Positions 9,105 through 17,830 of a DNA stretch of 64,000 nucleotides are shown in pieces. Both the position numbers and the translations under genes were made by a program. The notes beneath the pieces were generated by a model. It had not been told where the DNA came from, ran no database searches, and saw only the letters and a program-made list of their open reading frames with translations. The stretch covers positions 580,501 to 644,500 of the forward strand of contig NZ_CP080623.1 in assembly GCF_019599045.1 (NCBI RefSeq), given 5' to 3'. The first letter of the stretch is position 1. Each line of letters opens with the position of its first letter. The stretch is from Roseovarius sp. SCSIO 43702 (GTDB lineage Bacteria; Pseudomonadota; Alphaproteobacteria; Rhodobacterales; Rhodobacteraceae).

Positions 9105-10031
9105 TCAGAGCGTTTCGACCTCGCGCGCCTGCCTCTGCAACCGCACCGGAATCTCGCGCGCAAGGCGGATCAGGTGCGCCATGTAGGGCTTCGTCGCATC
9201 CTCCTCGCGGATCGCGGCATAAAGCCTTTTGGTGACACCGTTTTCGGTAAGCGGACGCACCGCGTAATCGTCCGATTTGCGCAACTCGCGCAACACCCAG
9301 TCGGGCAGCACGGCAACGCCCCGGCCCGAGGCGACCAGCATCAGGATCACCGCCGTCAGCTCCACCTGCCGGACGGCATTGGGCTCCACCTTCGCGGGGG
9401 TCAGCAATTCGGTGAACACGTCCAGCCGCGAGCGGTCGACCGGATAGGTGATCAGCGTCTCCTCGCGAAAATCCTCGGCCACGACATAGGGCTTCTCGGC
9501 CATCCAATGCCCCTGCGGCGCAAGCAGCACCGGCTCGTAGTCGAAAAGCGGCTTGAACACGATGCCGGGCAGGCTCTCGGGATCGGACGAGATCACCAGG
9601 TCGACCTCTTCCTTCTGAAGCGCGGGCAGCGCGTCGAAGGCAAGACCGGGCCGGATATCCACATCAACGTCACCCCACGGCTTCCGAAACTGTTCGAGCA
9701 CCGGGAAAAGCCACTCGAAACAGGCATGGCACTCGATCGCGATATGGAGCCGCCCCGCGCTCCCCTCCCGGACGCCGCTGAACTCCGCCTCGAGCGCTTC
9801 GATTTCCGGCAGGACACGCTCCGCCACCCGCAGGAGCCGATGCCCCGCCGCCGACAGCTTCATCGGTTTCGAGCGCCGCACGAAAAGCTCGACGCCCGCC
9901 TGGTCCTCCAGCCCCTTGATCTGGTGGCTCAGGGCCGACTGCGTGATGTGCAAGAGTTCCGCGGCGCGGGCAAGGCCGCCGGCCTGGTGAATGGCCCGGA
10001 TCGTGCGCAGATGCCTGAACTCGATATGCAT
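9105..10031 (-). CDS. metR: LysR-family regulator of methionine synthesis (MetR)
   Basis: A 308-residue LysR protein with an N-terminal winged helix (about residues 1-60: FRHLRTIRAIHQAGGLARAA ... ITQSALSHQIKGLE) and a periplasmic-binding-type effector domain. The pattern IAIECHACFEWLFPVL is typical of MetR, which senses homocysteine. It is divergent from metF, separated by 89 bp, the usual arrangement in Rhodobacterales. Confidence 0.88.
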   Translation of the reverse strand: MHIEFRHLRTIRAIHQAGGLARAAELLHITQSALSHQIKGLEDQAGVELFVRRSKPMKLSAAGHRLLRVAERVLPEIEALEAEFSGVREGSAGRLHIAIECHACFEWLFPVLEQFRKPWGDVDVDIRPGLAFDALPALQKEEVDLVISSDPESLPGIVFKPLFDYEPVLLAPQGHWMAEKPYVVAEDFREETLITYPVDRSRLDVFTELLTPAKVEPNAVRQVELTAVILMLVASGRGVAVLPDWVLRELRKSDDYAVRPLTENGVTKRLYAAIREEDATKPYMAHLIRLAREIPVRLQRQAREVETL

Positions 10032-10052
10032 ACCCCAACACGCCTCATGTTC

Positions 10053-10069
10053 TTCGTGAAAATTATGAA
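10053..10069. promoter_or_regulatory. Candidate MetR/LysR operator between metR and metF
   Basis: A 17-bp AT-rich element with TTC at one end and GAA at the other (TTC-N11-GAA) lies in the GC-rich divergent intergenic region. E. coli MetR binds TGAA-N5-TTCA-like sites, and the match is partial. The call rests mainly on position. Confidence 0.35.
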
Positions 10070-10120
10070 TTTGTCTAACTATCAGGTGCCTGCGACAAGG
10101 TTCAAGAGAGTTTCCAGAGG

Positions 10121-10996
10121 ATGAGCGACATGACCACCCCCGCCGTTTCCTTCGAGTTCTTCCCTCCCAAGTCGCTCGAGGCGTCGTTTCGCCTTTGGGA
10201 CACCGTGCAATCGCTCGCCCCGCTCGATCCGCGTTTCGTCTCGGTCACATACGGCGCGGGCGGCACCACGCGCGAGTTGACCCGCGATGCGGTCGGCACG
10301 CTGCATCGCTCGGCCGGTCTGCGCGTCGCGGCCCATCTCACCTGCGTGGATGCGAGCCGCGAGGAAACACTCGGCATCGCGCGCGACTTCGCGACAGCCG
10401 GCGTCAAGGACATCGTGGCCCTGCGCGGTGACCCGCCCAAGGGCACGGGCGCCTTTCGGCCCCACGCCCAGGGCTTCGCCGACAGTTGCGAGCTCATTTC
10501 GGCGCTGGCCGACACGGGCGATTTCAATATCCGCGTCGGCGCCTATCCCGAACGCCACCCCGAGGCGCGCGACGAGCAGGCCGATATCGACTGGCTCAAG
10601 CGCAAGATCGACGCCGGGGCCAGCGAGGCGATCACCCAGTTCTTCTTCGAGGCGGACACCTTCCTGCGGTTCCGCGATGCCTGCGCGAGGGCGGGGATCG
10701 ACGCACCCATCGTGCCCGGTATCCTTCCGATCGAGAACTGGCAGAATGCGCGCCGCTTCGCGCTCGCCTGCGGGACGTCGGTCCCGCAATGGCTCGACGA
10801 TGCCTTCAGCACGGCCATCCGCGACGACCGGCACGATCTGCTGGCCACGGCGGTGGCGACCGAGATGTGCAGCAAGCTTCTCGACGAAGGGGTCGACACG
10901 CTGCATTTCTACACGCTGAACCGCCCCGACCTCACGCGCGACGTGTGCCACGCGCTCGGCGTCACGCCCAAGGTCGCCCTGCGCGAGGTCGCCTGA
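10121..10996 (+). CDS. metF: Methylenetetrahydrofolate reductase
   Basis: A 291-residue flavoprotein that reduces 5,10-methylene-THF to 5-methyl-THF for methionine synthesis. Family features are the N-terminal SFEFFPPKS, the segment TYGAGGTTRELT, VALRGDPP, and ITQFFFEADTFLRF. An ATG nine bases further in (10130) sits at better spacing from AGAGG and is an equally good start, giving 288 residues. It is divergent from metR, which probably activates it. Confidence 0.95.
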   Translation: MSDMTTPAVSFEFFPPKSLEASFRLWDTVQSLAPLDPRFVSVTYGAGGTTRELTRDAVGTLHRSAGLRVAAHLTCVDASREETLGIARDFATAGVKDIVALRGDPPKGTGAFRPHAQGFADSCELISALADTGDFNIRVGAYPERHPEARDEQADIDWLKRKIDAGASEAITQFFFEADTFLRFRDACARAGIDAPIVPGILPIENWQNARRFALACGTSVPQWLDDAFSTAIRDDRHDLLATAVATEMCSKLLDEGVDTLHFYTLNRPDLTRDVCHALGVTPKVALREVA

Positions 10997-11005
10997 GCCG
11001 CGCGG

Positions 11006-11035
11006 TTGACAGGGCCGGCAGGCGGCTCCGATAAA
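11006..11035 (+). promoter_or_regulatory. Sigma-70-type promoter for the thioesterase gene
   Basis: A perfect -35 TTGACA at 11006-11011 is followed, after 18 bp, by GATAAA at 11030-11035. It begins ten bases after the metF stop and points at the thioesterase start 33 bp downstream, so that gene can be transcribed separately from metF. Confidence 0.55.
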
Positions 11036-11067
11036 CGCGGTGATCACACCGCGACCGGAGCCGTCCC

Positions 11068-11553
11068 TTGCCCCAGACCATCGCCACCTCTCTCGATGAC
11101 CTGCCCGATGCCGAGGCTCTTCTCTCGCGCTCGGGCCTCGACTTCATGCGCTCCATCCTGCGCGGTGAGCTCTCGGGGCCGCCCATCGGCCGGACGCTCG
11201 GTTTTCGGCTCACCGGGGTCGAGGAGGGGCGCGTGACTTTCGAAGGCACGCCGGGATTCGATGCGACCAACCCCATGCGCGGGCTTCACGGCGGTTGGTA
11301 CGGGGCGATCCTCGACAGTTGCATGGCTTGCGCGGTGATGACCCGCGTGCCGCGCGGTTCCTTCTACACGACGCTCGAATTCAAGGTGAACATCACCCGC
11401 GCGATCCCTCTCGGCACCCCGGTGCGGGCCATCGGCACGGTCCAGCACGCGGGCCGCAGCACCGGCGTCGCCACGGGCGAGTTGCGTGGGGCGGAGGACG
11501 ACCGGCTCTACGCCACCGGCTCGACCACCTGCATGATCATGAAATCCGACTGA
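11068..11553 (+). CDS. PaaI-type hotdog thioesterase
   Basis: A 161-residue hotdog-fold protein. The helix motif GLHGGWYGAILDSCMACAV carries the family glycines and catalytic aspartate, and the strand pattern GSFYTTLEFKVNITR follows. Such enzymes hydrolyse acyl-CoA thioesters, and the substrate is unknown. The start is a TTG, and no good in-frame ATG is available before conserved sequence. The stop lies only 11 bp from that of the convergent DUF2235 gene. Confidence 0.82.
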   Translation: MPQTIATSLDDLPDAEALLSRSGLDFMRSILRGELSGPPIGRTLGFRLTGVEEGRVTFEGTPGFDATNPMRGLHGGWYGAILDSCMACAVMTRVPRGSFYTTLEFKVNITRAIPLGTPVRAIGTVQHAGRSTGVATGELRGAEDDRLYATGSTTCMIMKSD

Positions 11554-11564
11554 CGGCGTGCGCC

Positions 11565-12674
11565 TCAGCCTTCCGTCGGCGCAGCCCCGGCGACCGGTAC
11601 GTCGCGTAGCGCCTTGCGGTCCACGCTTTCATGTATCCGCTCGCTCGGATCGCGTCCCACGATGCGCGCGCGCCGGTAGAGAAAGATCTTGCCCCAACCT
11701 CTCCAGTTCCCGACCGAAGGCGCATCGACGTCGCGCTCGAAGCGGTCCTGCCACCCTTCCGGAAGCGGAAGGCCGCACTCCTCGGCCCGCTCCAGCATCC
11801 AGACAAGCGGAATGTTCGACAACGGACGCGCCGCGTGGAAGCCGCCAAGCTGGCCACCCACGTCGCCATGGGTGCCGCGAAACCAGACCTGCTCGAGCCG
11901 GCCCTCGTGATCCGGCCGGCTTTGCCACATGACGGGCATGTAGGCGACGCGGTTCTCGTCCAGCGCCAGGGCATGAAACCCGTTGCGCACGACCCGCCCG
12001 AGCGCGTGGTTGTGAAACCCGTGCACCTCCTGTTGCTTGCGCGATATGATCGGAAGCCGCCAGCCGAGCGCCTTCACCGTGTCCCAGACACCCACCATCT
12101 CGATCTGCATGTCGGGATGACAGTACCGCTGGCGGAACGCGGCCGAGGCCTCGCTGCGCGCGTATCTGCGATAATGCCGGTAGGCCAGGTCGACATTGCG
12201 CTGCGTCGCCTCGTCGGCGCGCAAAAGCCCCACCCTGTCGATCGCCCCCGCGAGCGAGCGCACCGCGTAGGCCCCGCGCGAAAAGCCGAAAAGGAAAACG
12301 CGGTCGCCCGGCCGATACCGGCTGGCCAGGTGGCCATAGGCACGCCGGATCTGGCGATTGATGCCGCCGCCGGTGATCACGTCCCGCGTGCTGCGCCAGT
12401 CGCGCCATTGCAGCCCGGCTTCGTAATAGACCGAAAGCCAGAGATCGCCCACGTCGTCGAGCAGTTTGTAGGACAGGCCCGCGTTGCTTTCATCACCGGG
12501 GGCGAGCGTCGACATGGTGCCATCGAGGATGATGACATGCGTCATGGCGCCCCGCTGGCGCACCTGTCCGCGCTGGCCCTGGCGGAAGGCGGGGCGTATC
12601 AGGTCGAAGGCGCGTCTGAGCCAGGACATCAGGGCCATGTGAACTCGCTTCGTGATGGTCTCGAGGCTCAACAT
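11565..12674 (-). CDS. DUF2235 alpha/beta-hydrolase-type protein
   Basis: A 369-residue protein of the DUF2235 family, related to the catalytic domain of Tle1-type phospholipase effectors. The N-terminal strand reads THVIILDGTMST. The nucleophile elbow GFSRGAYAVRS places Ser132 at the centre of GxSxG. A later RGTHGDVGGQ segment supplies the likely acid and histidine. The start is uncertain: ATGs at 12674, 12638 and 12542 are in frame and none has a strong ribosome site. No signal peptide, VgrG or immunity gene is nearby, so a secreted effector role is not supported. Confidence 0.8.
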   Translation of the reverse strand: MLSLETITKRVHMALMSWLRRAFDLIRPAFRQGQRGQVRQRGAMTHVIILDGTMSTLAPGDESNAGLSYKLLDDVGDLWLSVYYEAGLQWRDWRSTRDVITGGGINRQIRRAYGHLASRYRPGDRVFLFGFSRGAYAVRSLAGAIDRVGLLRADEATQRNVDLAYRHYRRYARSEASAAFRQRYCHPDMQIEMVGVWDTVKALGWRLPIISRKQQEVHGFHNHALGRVVRNGFHALALDENRVAYMPVMWQSRPDHEGRLEQVWFRGTHGDVGGQLGGFHAARPLSNIPLVWMLERAEECGLPLPEGWQDRFERDVDAPSVGNWRGWGKIFLYRRARIVGRDPSERIHESVDRKALRDVPVAGAAPTEG

Positions 12675-12806
12675 AGGACGATCCGGCGCGGATTTGCACT
12701 TGTCGTCTTGCCGGGCGCCTCGCGAATGTCACCCTCTGGCCCTTTGCGCCGCGTTGATGCAGGATCGGCAGGGAAACCCCGCGCGCCACCATGTCAGGAG
12801 GACGAG

Positions 12807-13424
12807 ATGGACAAGGTCAGCTTCACCCGGATGAAGGACGGCACGAAGGAGGATTACGAATTCCTCACCGCGCACGAGATCGACCATACCAAGGGCACGG
12901 CCCAACGCCTGATGAAGGCGCTGGTCGAGCTTGACGAGGGGCTTTCGGGCTATCAGATCACGCGGCTCGGGCACTCGGTTCAATCGGCCACCCGCGCCTG
13001 GCGCGACGGCGCGGACGAGGATTGGGTGGTGGGCGCGCTCCTGCACGATATCGGCGACATCTACGCGCCCTACAATCACGATGAATACGCCGCCGCCATC
13101 CTGCGCCCCTTCGTGCGCGAACAGGTCGCGTGGTGCGTCGAGAAACACGCGGATTTCCAGATGCTCTATTACGGCCACCACCTCGAGGGGTGCGACCCGC
13201 ACAAGCGCGAGCGGCATCGGGGGCATCCCTATTTCGACGATTGCGCCGAATTCTGCGAACGATGGGATCAGGCCTCGTTCGATCCCGATTACGATGACCT
13301 GCCGCTCGACTTCTTCGCGCCGATGGTCGAGGAGGTCTTTGCCCGCAAGCCCTATGACTCCGAGGTGATCCGTGCGGGCGTCCGCGAGCCCCTCGTGCGT
13401 CCGGACGTCGCCACCTCCCGATAG
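12807..13424 (+). CDS. HD-domain protein of the PhnZ/MIOX-like group
   Basis: A 205-residue protein with the metal-binding histidine/aspartate set of HD proteins: His56 (RLGHSVQSA), His80-Asp81 (LLHDIGD), and His91 in YNHDEYAA. PhnZ and myo-inositol oxygenase use such sites as mixed-valent di-iron oxygenases, while other HD proteins are phosphohydrolases. The size resembles PhnZ, but no phosphonate genes are nearby. The ATG follows CAGGAGGACGAG, a strong ribosome site. Confidence 0.7.
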   Translation: MDKVSFTRMKDGTKEDYEFLTAHEIDHTKGTAQRLMKALVELDEGLSGYQITRLGHSVQSATRAWRDGADEDWVVGALLHDIGDIYAPYNHDEYAAAILRPFVREQVAWCVEKHADFQMLYYGHHLEGCDPHKRERHRGHPYFDDCAEFCERWDQASFDPDYDDLPLDFFAPMVEEVFARKPYDSEVIRAGVREPLVRPDVATSR

Positions 13425-13504
13425 GTGTCGCGCCCTCGCGCGCGTCTTTCCGGTCAAAAATACCCGAATCACCGTCTTCGAGACCCGCGCCGCGCCGGCG
13501 CCTG

Positions 13505-13533
13505 TTGCAGCGGCCCGCCGAATGCGCTTAGAC
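13505..13533 (+). promoter_or_regulatory. Probable promoter of valS
   Basis: TTGCAG (13505-13510), a 17-bp spacer and TTAGAC (13528-13533) make a sigma-70-type promoter. It lies 36 bp upstream of the valS ATG and after the stop of the HD-domain gene. Confidence 0.5.
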
Positions 13534-13569
13534 CATGGCACGCTCCAGCAGCAGGGGACGCAAGACGCG

Positions 13570-16500
13570 ATGGCGATGGACAAGACTTTCGATGCGGCCG
13601 CGGCCGAAGCCCGCATTTTCAAGGCGTGGGAGGAGGCCGGGGCCTTCAAGGCCGGTGCCAACGCACGGCCCGGGGCCGACAGCTTCAGCATCATGATCCC
13701 GCCGCCCAACGTGACGGGCGTCCTGCACATGGGCCATGCCTTCAACAACACGCTCCAGGACATCCTGATCCGGTGGAAGCGGATGCAGGGCTACGACACG
13801 CTCTGGCAACCGGGCACCGACCACGCGGGTATCGCCACGCAGATGGTCGTGGAGCGCGAGCTCGCGAAGGAAGGCAAGAAGCGCACCGATTTCACCCGCG
13901 AGGAATTTCTCGCGAAGGTCTGGGAGTGGAAGGAGAATTCCGGCGGCCAGATCATCAGCCAGCTCAAACGCCTTGGCGCGTCCTGCGACTATTCCCGCAC
14001 CGCCTTCACCATGGCGGGTGCGGCGGGCGACACGCGCAAGGGGCACGAGAACAGCCCGAATTTCCACGACGCGGTCATCAGGGTCTTCGTCGACATGTAC
14101 GAGAAGGGGCTCATCTATCGCGGCAAGCGGCTGGTGAACTGGGATCCGCATTTCGAGACGGCGATTTCCGATCTCGAGGTCGAGAATCTCGAGGTCGCCG
14201 GCCACATGTGGCACTTCAAGTATCCCCTCGCCAATGGCGCGACCTACGAGTACCTCGAGAAGGACGAGGACGGGAACGTCCTGTTCCGCGAGGAGCGCGA
14301 CTACATCTCCATCGCCACGACACGACCCGAGACGATGCTGGGCGACGGCGCCGTCGCCGTGCACCCGTCCGACGCGCGCTACGCGCCCATCGTGGGCCAG
14401 CTCTGCGAGATTCCCGTGGGACCGAAGGAGCATCGCCGCCTCATCCCGATCATCACCGACGACTACCCCGATCCCGATTTCGGGTCGGGCGCCGTCAAGA
14501 TCACCGGCGCGCATGATTTCAACGACTACCAGGTCGCCAAACGCGGCGGCATCCCGATGTATCGGCTGATGGACACGAAAGGCCGGATGCGGGACGACGG
14601 CGCGCCCTATGCCGAGGCGGCCCGGATCGCGCTGGCCGTGGCGCGGGGCGAGCGGGAACTGACCGAGGCCGAGGCCGACACGGTGAACCTCGTCCCCGAC
14701 GACCTGCGCGGCCTCGACCGGTTCGAGGCGCGCGAGCGCGTGGTCGAGCAGATCACGGGCGAGGGGCTGGCCGTGATGGTGCCGGCGACCGATCCGCGTC
14801 TGGGCAAGACGGGCAAGGGCGAGGCCCCGGGTCAGGCCCGGGGCGCCAAGAGCCAGCCCGCCCCGGCCGCCGAGCCGGGGCCTCGCTCCACCGCCGAAAC
14901 CCCACCGCTCGCCCCCGAGGAGGGCGGCGAGATGCGCACCGAGGCGGATCAGCTTGTCCCGCTTGTCGAATCCAAGCCCATCATGCAGCCCTTCGGCGAC
15001 CGCTCCAAGGTGGTGATCGAGCCGATGCTGACCGACCAGTGGTTCGTCGATGCCGAGAAGGTCGTGGGCCCCGCGCTCGATGCCGTGCGCAACGGTGACG
15101 TGCGAATCATGCCCGAGAGCGGCGAGAAGACCTATTACCACTGGCTCGAGAACATCGAGCCCTGGTGCATCTCGCGGCAGCTCTGGTGGGGGCACCAGAT
15201 CCCGGTTTGGTATTTCCCCGGCGAGGATGACTGGTATGCCGTCTGCGCCGCGACCGAAGAGGAAGCGGTTGAACAGGCGCGGATGCGCAGTGTCGACGGG
15301 ACCGAGTTTCGTGTCGTCGCCGATCAGCAGGAAGCGGTCGACATCCTTTCGGAACAGTTGAAATTGCTCGACGTCCGCGACGAGGGCGCGATCCGCAGCT
15401 TCGACGGGCCGATGCAGTTGCCGATCTACCGCGACCCCGACGTCCTCGATACCTGGTTCTCCTCCGGCCTCTGGCCCATCGGCACGCTGGGCTGGCCCGA
15501 GGACACCGAGGAGATGCGCCGCTATTTCCCGACCTCCACCCTTGTCACCGGGCAGGATATCCTCTTCTTCTGGGTCGCGCGCATGATGATGATGCAGCTT
15601 GCCGTGGTGAATCAGGTGCCCTTCGACACGGTCTATCTCCATGGCCTCGTGCGCGACGCCAAGGGCAAGAAGATGTCGAAATCGACCGGCAACGTCATCG
15701 ACCCGCTCGAGATCATTGACGAATACGGCGCCGACGCGTTGCGTTTCACCAATGCCGCGATGGCTTCGCTCGGGGGTGTGCTCAAGCTCGACATGCAACG
15801 CATCGCGGGCTATCGCAATTTCGGCACCAAGCTCTGGAACGCCGCGCGTTTCGCCGAGATGAACGGCGCCACCGGCAGTGACGGCGCGGTGCCGCAGCCA
15901 CAGGCCACCGTCAACCGCTGGATCATCGGCGAGGTGGCGCGCGTGCGCGAGACCGTCGATGCCGCGCTCGAAACCTACCGCTTCAACGACGCCGCGCAGG
16001 CACTATACGCCTTCGTATGGGGCAAGGTCTGCGACTGGTATGTGGAGTTCTCCAAGCCGCTCCTGCTGGACGGTGACGACGCAACCCGCGCCGAGACGCA
16101 GGCGACGATGGCCTGGGTGATGGATCAGTGCCTCATCCTCCTGCATCCCATCATGCCCTTCATCACCGAAGAGCTCTGGGGCACGCTGGGCACGCGCGAG
16201 ACGATGCTCGTCCATGCCGACTGGCCCACCTATGGCGGCGACCTGATCGACGCCGAAGCCGACCGGGAGCTGAACTGGGTCATCGCCCTGATCGAGGCCA
16301 CCCGCTCGGCCCGCGCGCAGATGAACGTGCCCGCCGGCGCGCGCGTTCCGATGCTCGCCACCGCGCTGGACGACGCGGCCCGCCTCGCGTGGGAGCGCAA
16401 CGAGACGATGATCAAGCGCCTCGCCCGCATCGACAGCCTCGAGGAGGTGTCCGAGTTCCCCAAGGGCACCGTGGCGATCGCCGTCGGCGGCGCCACCCTT

Positions 16501-16734
16501 GGCCTGCCGCTGGCCGACATCATCGACGTGGATGCCGAGAAGGCCCGCCTCGAGAAGACGCTCGGCAAGCTCGAGAAGGAGTTGCGCGGATTGCGCGGGC
16601 GGCTCGACAACCCGAAATTCGTGGCCTCCGCCCCGGACGAGGTGGTCGAGGAAGCCCGCGACAACCTGCGCGCCCGCGAAGAGGAAGAGGCGAAGCTGCG
16701 AGACGCCCTCGCGCGGCTGGCCGAGGTCGGCTAG
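13570..16734 (+). CDS. valS: Valine--tRNA ligase, with a repeat-derived insert
   Basis: A 1054-residue class Ia synthetase that charges tRNA-Val. HIGH is present as HMGH at residues 53-56 ([16 protein letters not shown]) and KMSKS at 701-705. The C-terminal coiled coil, rich in Lys and Glu, is intact (about residues 985-1050). The start ATG-GCG-ATG-GAC precedes the conserved N-terminal [18 protein letters not shown]. It is longer than the usual 880-1000 residues. About 45 extra residues, rich in Pro, Ala, Gly and Glu (about 410-456), lie just before the conserved [20 protein letters not shown]. Part of this is encoded by a palindromic repeat that also occurs downstream of putA. The frame stays open and all motifs are intact, so the enzyme should be functional. 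Confidence 0.97.
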   Translation: MAMDKTFDAAAAEARIFKAWEEAGAFKAGANARPGADSFSIMIPPPNVTGVLHMGHAFNNTLQDILIRWKRMQGYDTLWQPGTDHAGIATQMVVERELAKEGKKRTDFTREEFLAKVWEWKENSGGQIISQLKRLGASCDYSRTAFTMAGAAGDTRKGHENSPNFHDAVIRVFVDMYEKGLIYRGKRLVNWDPHFETAISDLEVENLEVAGHMWHFKYPLANGATYEYLEKDEDGNVLFREERDYISIATTRPETMLGDGAVAVHPSDARYAPIVGQLCEIPVGPKEHRRLIPIITDDYPDPDFGSGAVKITGAHDFNDYQVAKRGGIPMYRLMDTKGRMRDDGAPYAEAARIALAVARGERELTEAEADTVNLVPDDLRGLDRFEARERVVEQITGEGLAVMVPATDPRLGKTGKGEAPGQARGAKSQPAPAAEPGPRSTAETPPLAPEEGGEMRTEADQLVPLVESKPIMQPFGDRSKVVIEPMLTDQWFVDAEKVVGPALDAVRNGDVRIMPESGEKTYYHWLENIEPWCISRQLWWGHQIPVWYFPGEDDWYAVCAATEEEAVEQARMRSVDGTEFRVVADQQEAVDILSEQLKLLDVRDEGAIRSFDGPMQLPIYRDPDVLDTWFSSGLWPIGTLGWPEDTEEMRRYFPTSTLVTGQDILFFWVARMMMMQLAVVNQVPFDTVYLHGLVRDAKGKKMSKSTGNVIDPLEIIDEYGADALRFTNAAMASLGGVLKLDMQRIAGYRNFGTKLWNAARFAEMNGATGSDGAVPQPQATVNRWIIGEVARVRETVDAALETYRFNDAAQALYAFVWGKVCDWYVEFSKPLLLDGDDATRAETQATMAWVMDQCLILLHPIMPFITEELWGTLGTRETMLVHADWPTYGGDLIDAEADRELNWVIALIEATRSARAQMNVPAGARVPMLATALDDAARLAWERNETMIKRLARIDSLEEVSEFPKGTVAIAVGGATLGLPLADIIDVDAEKARLEKTLGKLEKELRGLRGRLDNPKFVASAPDEVVEEARDNLRAREEEEAKLRDALARLAEVG
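14823..14890. repeat. In-frame copy of the double-palindrome repeat inside valS
   Basis: Two adjacent hairpins lie within the valS reading frame. The first is at 14824-14844, with arms GCCCCGGG/CCCGGGGC. The second is at 14860-14881, with arms GCCCCGGC/GCCGGGGC. The first differs at one position in 21 from the hairpin at 6292-6312, and the following GC-rich tail is also similar. It encodes low-complexity protein. Confidence 0.65.
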
Positions 16735-16762
16735 GGCTTCAACTCTACGTCGCCGCGGCCGG

Positions 16763-16963
16763 TCACTGGCACTCGATGAGCGTCGTGAACTCCGCCGCGC
16801 GCCGCGCGAGATCGACCGGCGGCAGCTTCTCGGCCTCCACGGCCAGTTGCGGGTCGACCCCGTGCTGGGACAGGAACAACTTCGCGATCTCGCCCCGGAC
16901 CGCGAAATTCACGTTCTGCGGAATGTCCCAATCCCGCCCGCCTCCCTGCCGCGCGACCATCAC
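16763..16963 (-). pseudogene. C-terminal remnant of a trypsin-like serine protease gene
   Basis: The 66-codon open frame contains IPQNVNFAVRGEIAKLFL and ends AAEFTTLIECQ. This matches the C-terminal pattern of trypsin-like (S1) proteases common in Rhodobacterales, in which an NVNFA strand follows the catalytic serine loop. The catalytic domain upstream is absent, replaced by the start region of the aldolase gene on the other strand. It is best read as a deletion remnant. It occupies most of the 322-base gap between valS and the aldolase gene. Confidence 0.6.
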
Positions 16964-17056
16964 CGCGCGTCAGCCCGATTCCTGTTTCCGTTTTCCATGG
17001 CAATCCGGCCGCTTCGCGGTTTAACTGTCACGAGACGAAGCCACAGGTCATTGCCG

Positions 17057-17830
17057 ATGCCAGCGCCCGAGAACCGTTTCAAATCCGCCCTCGGATCGGG
17101 GCGGCGGCTCACCGGTTGCTGGGCCGCGCTCGCCGACGCATACGCTACCGAAGTCCTGGTCACCGCCGGCTTCGACTGGATCCTCATCGACGGCGAACAC
17201 GCGCCGAACGACCTGCGCAGCATCTCCGCGCAGCTCCAGGTGATCGACGGCTCTGCCAGCTCGGCCGTCGTGCGCCTCCCCATGGCCGAGCCGTGGCTCA
17301 TCAAGCAGGTGCTCGACCTCGGCGCACAGACCCTGATGGTCCCGATGGTCGAAAGCGGCGCGGCGGCGGCCGACCTCGTGGCGGCGGTGCGCTACCCGCC
17401 CACGGGCATCCGCGGCCTCGGCTCGGCGCTGGCCCGCGCGTCGCGGTTCAACGCCGTTCCCGACTACGTGGTCACGGCCAACGACCAGGTGTCGCTCATC
17501 GCGCAGGTCGAGACCCGCGCGGGCCTTGCCGCGCTCGATGACATTCTCGCGGTCGAGGGGGTCGATTGCGTGTTCATCGGGCCCGCCGACCTTTCGGCCG
17601 ACATGGGCCACGGCGGCGACGCCACCGCGCCACAGGTGCGCGACGCGATCCGCGACGCGCTGGGACGCATCCGCGGCGCGGGCAAGGCGGCAGGCTCCAT
17701 CGCCTTCGACGACGCGACGCTGGCGGATTACGCGAAGTGGGGGGCGAACGTGCTGGCCGTGGGGGCGGACCTCCTGATGCTGGCCGGCACCGCGCGTGCC
17801 ACCGCGGCGCGCTGGAAGGACGATGGCTGA
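17057..17830 (+). CDS. HpcH/HpaI-type 2-oxo-acid aldolase
   Basis: A 257-residue class II, metal-dependent aldolase of the HpcH/HpaI (GarL-like) family. Signature parts are DWILIDGEHAPNDLRS near the N-terminus (the Asp-Gly-Glu-His motif), LMVPMVESG, and the VDCVFIGPADLSADMGH metal-binding stretch. Family members cleave 2-keto-3-deoxy sugar acids or 4-hydroxy-2-oxo acids, releasing pyruvate. The ATG at 17057 matches the family N-terminus. Its stop overlaps the glucokinase start by eight bases, so the two genes are coupled and both point to sugar or sugar-acid use. Confidence 0.88.
   Translation: MPAPENRFKSALGSGRRLTGCWAALADAYATEVLVTAGFDWILIDGEHAPNDLRSISAQLQVIDGSASSAVVRLPMAEPWLIKQVLDLGAQTLMVPMVESGAAAADLVAAVRYPPTGIRGLGSALARASRFNAVPDYVVTANDQVSLIAQVETRAGLAALDDILAVEGVDCVFIGPADLSADMGHGGDATAPQVRDAIRDALGRIRGAGKAAGSIAFDDATLADYAKWGANVLAVGADLLMLAGTARATAARWKDDG

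Noticed and set aside
8178..10124. A 648-codon plus-strand open frame across suhB and metR
   Set aside because: It spans two clear genes on the other strand, with shadow composition (Arg, His, Pro).
13528..15798. A 756-codon open frame on the minus strand across valS
   Set aside because: It is a mirror of the valS codon bias. The sequence is rich in His, Arg, Gly and Asp with no domain or ribosome site.
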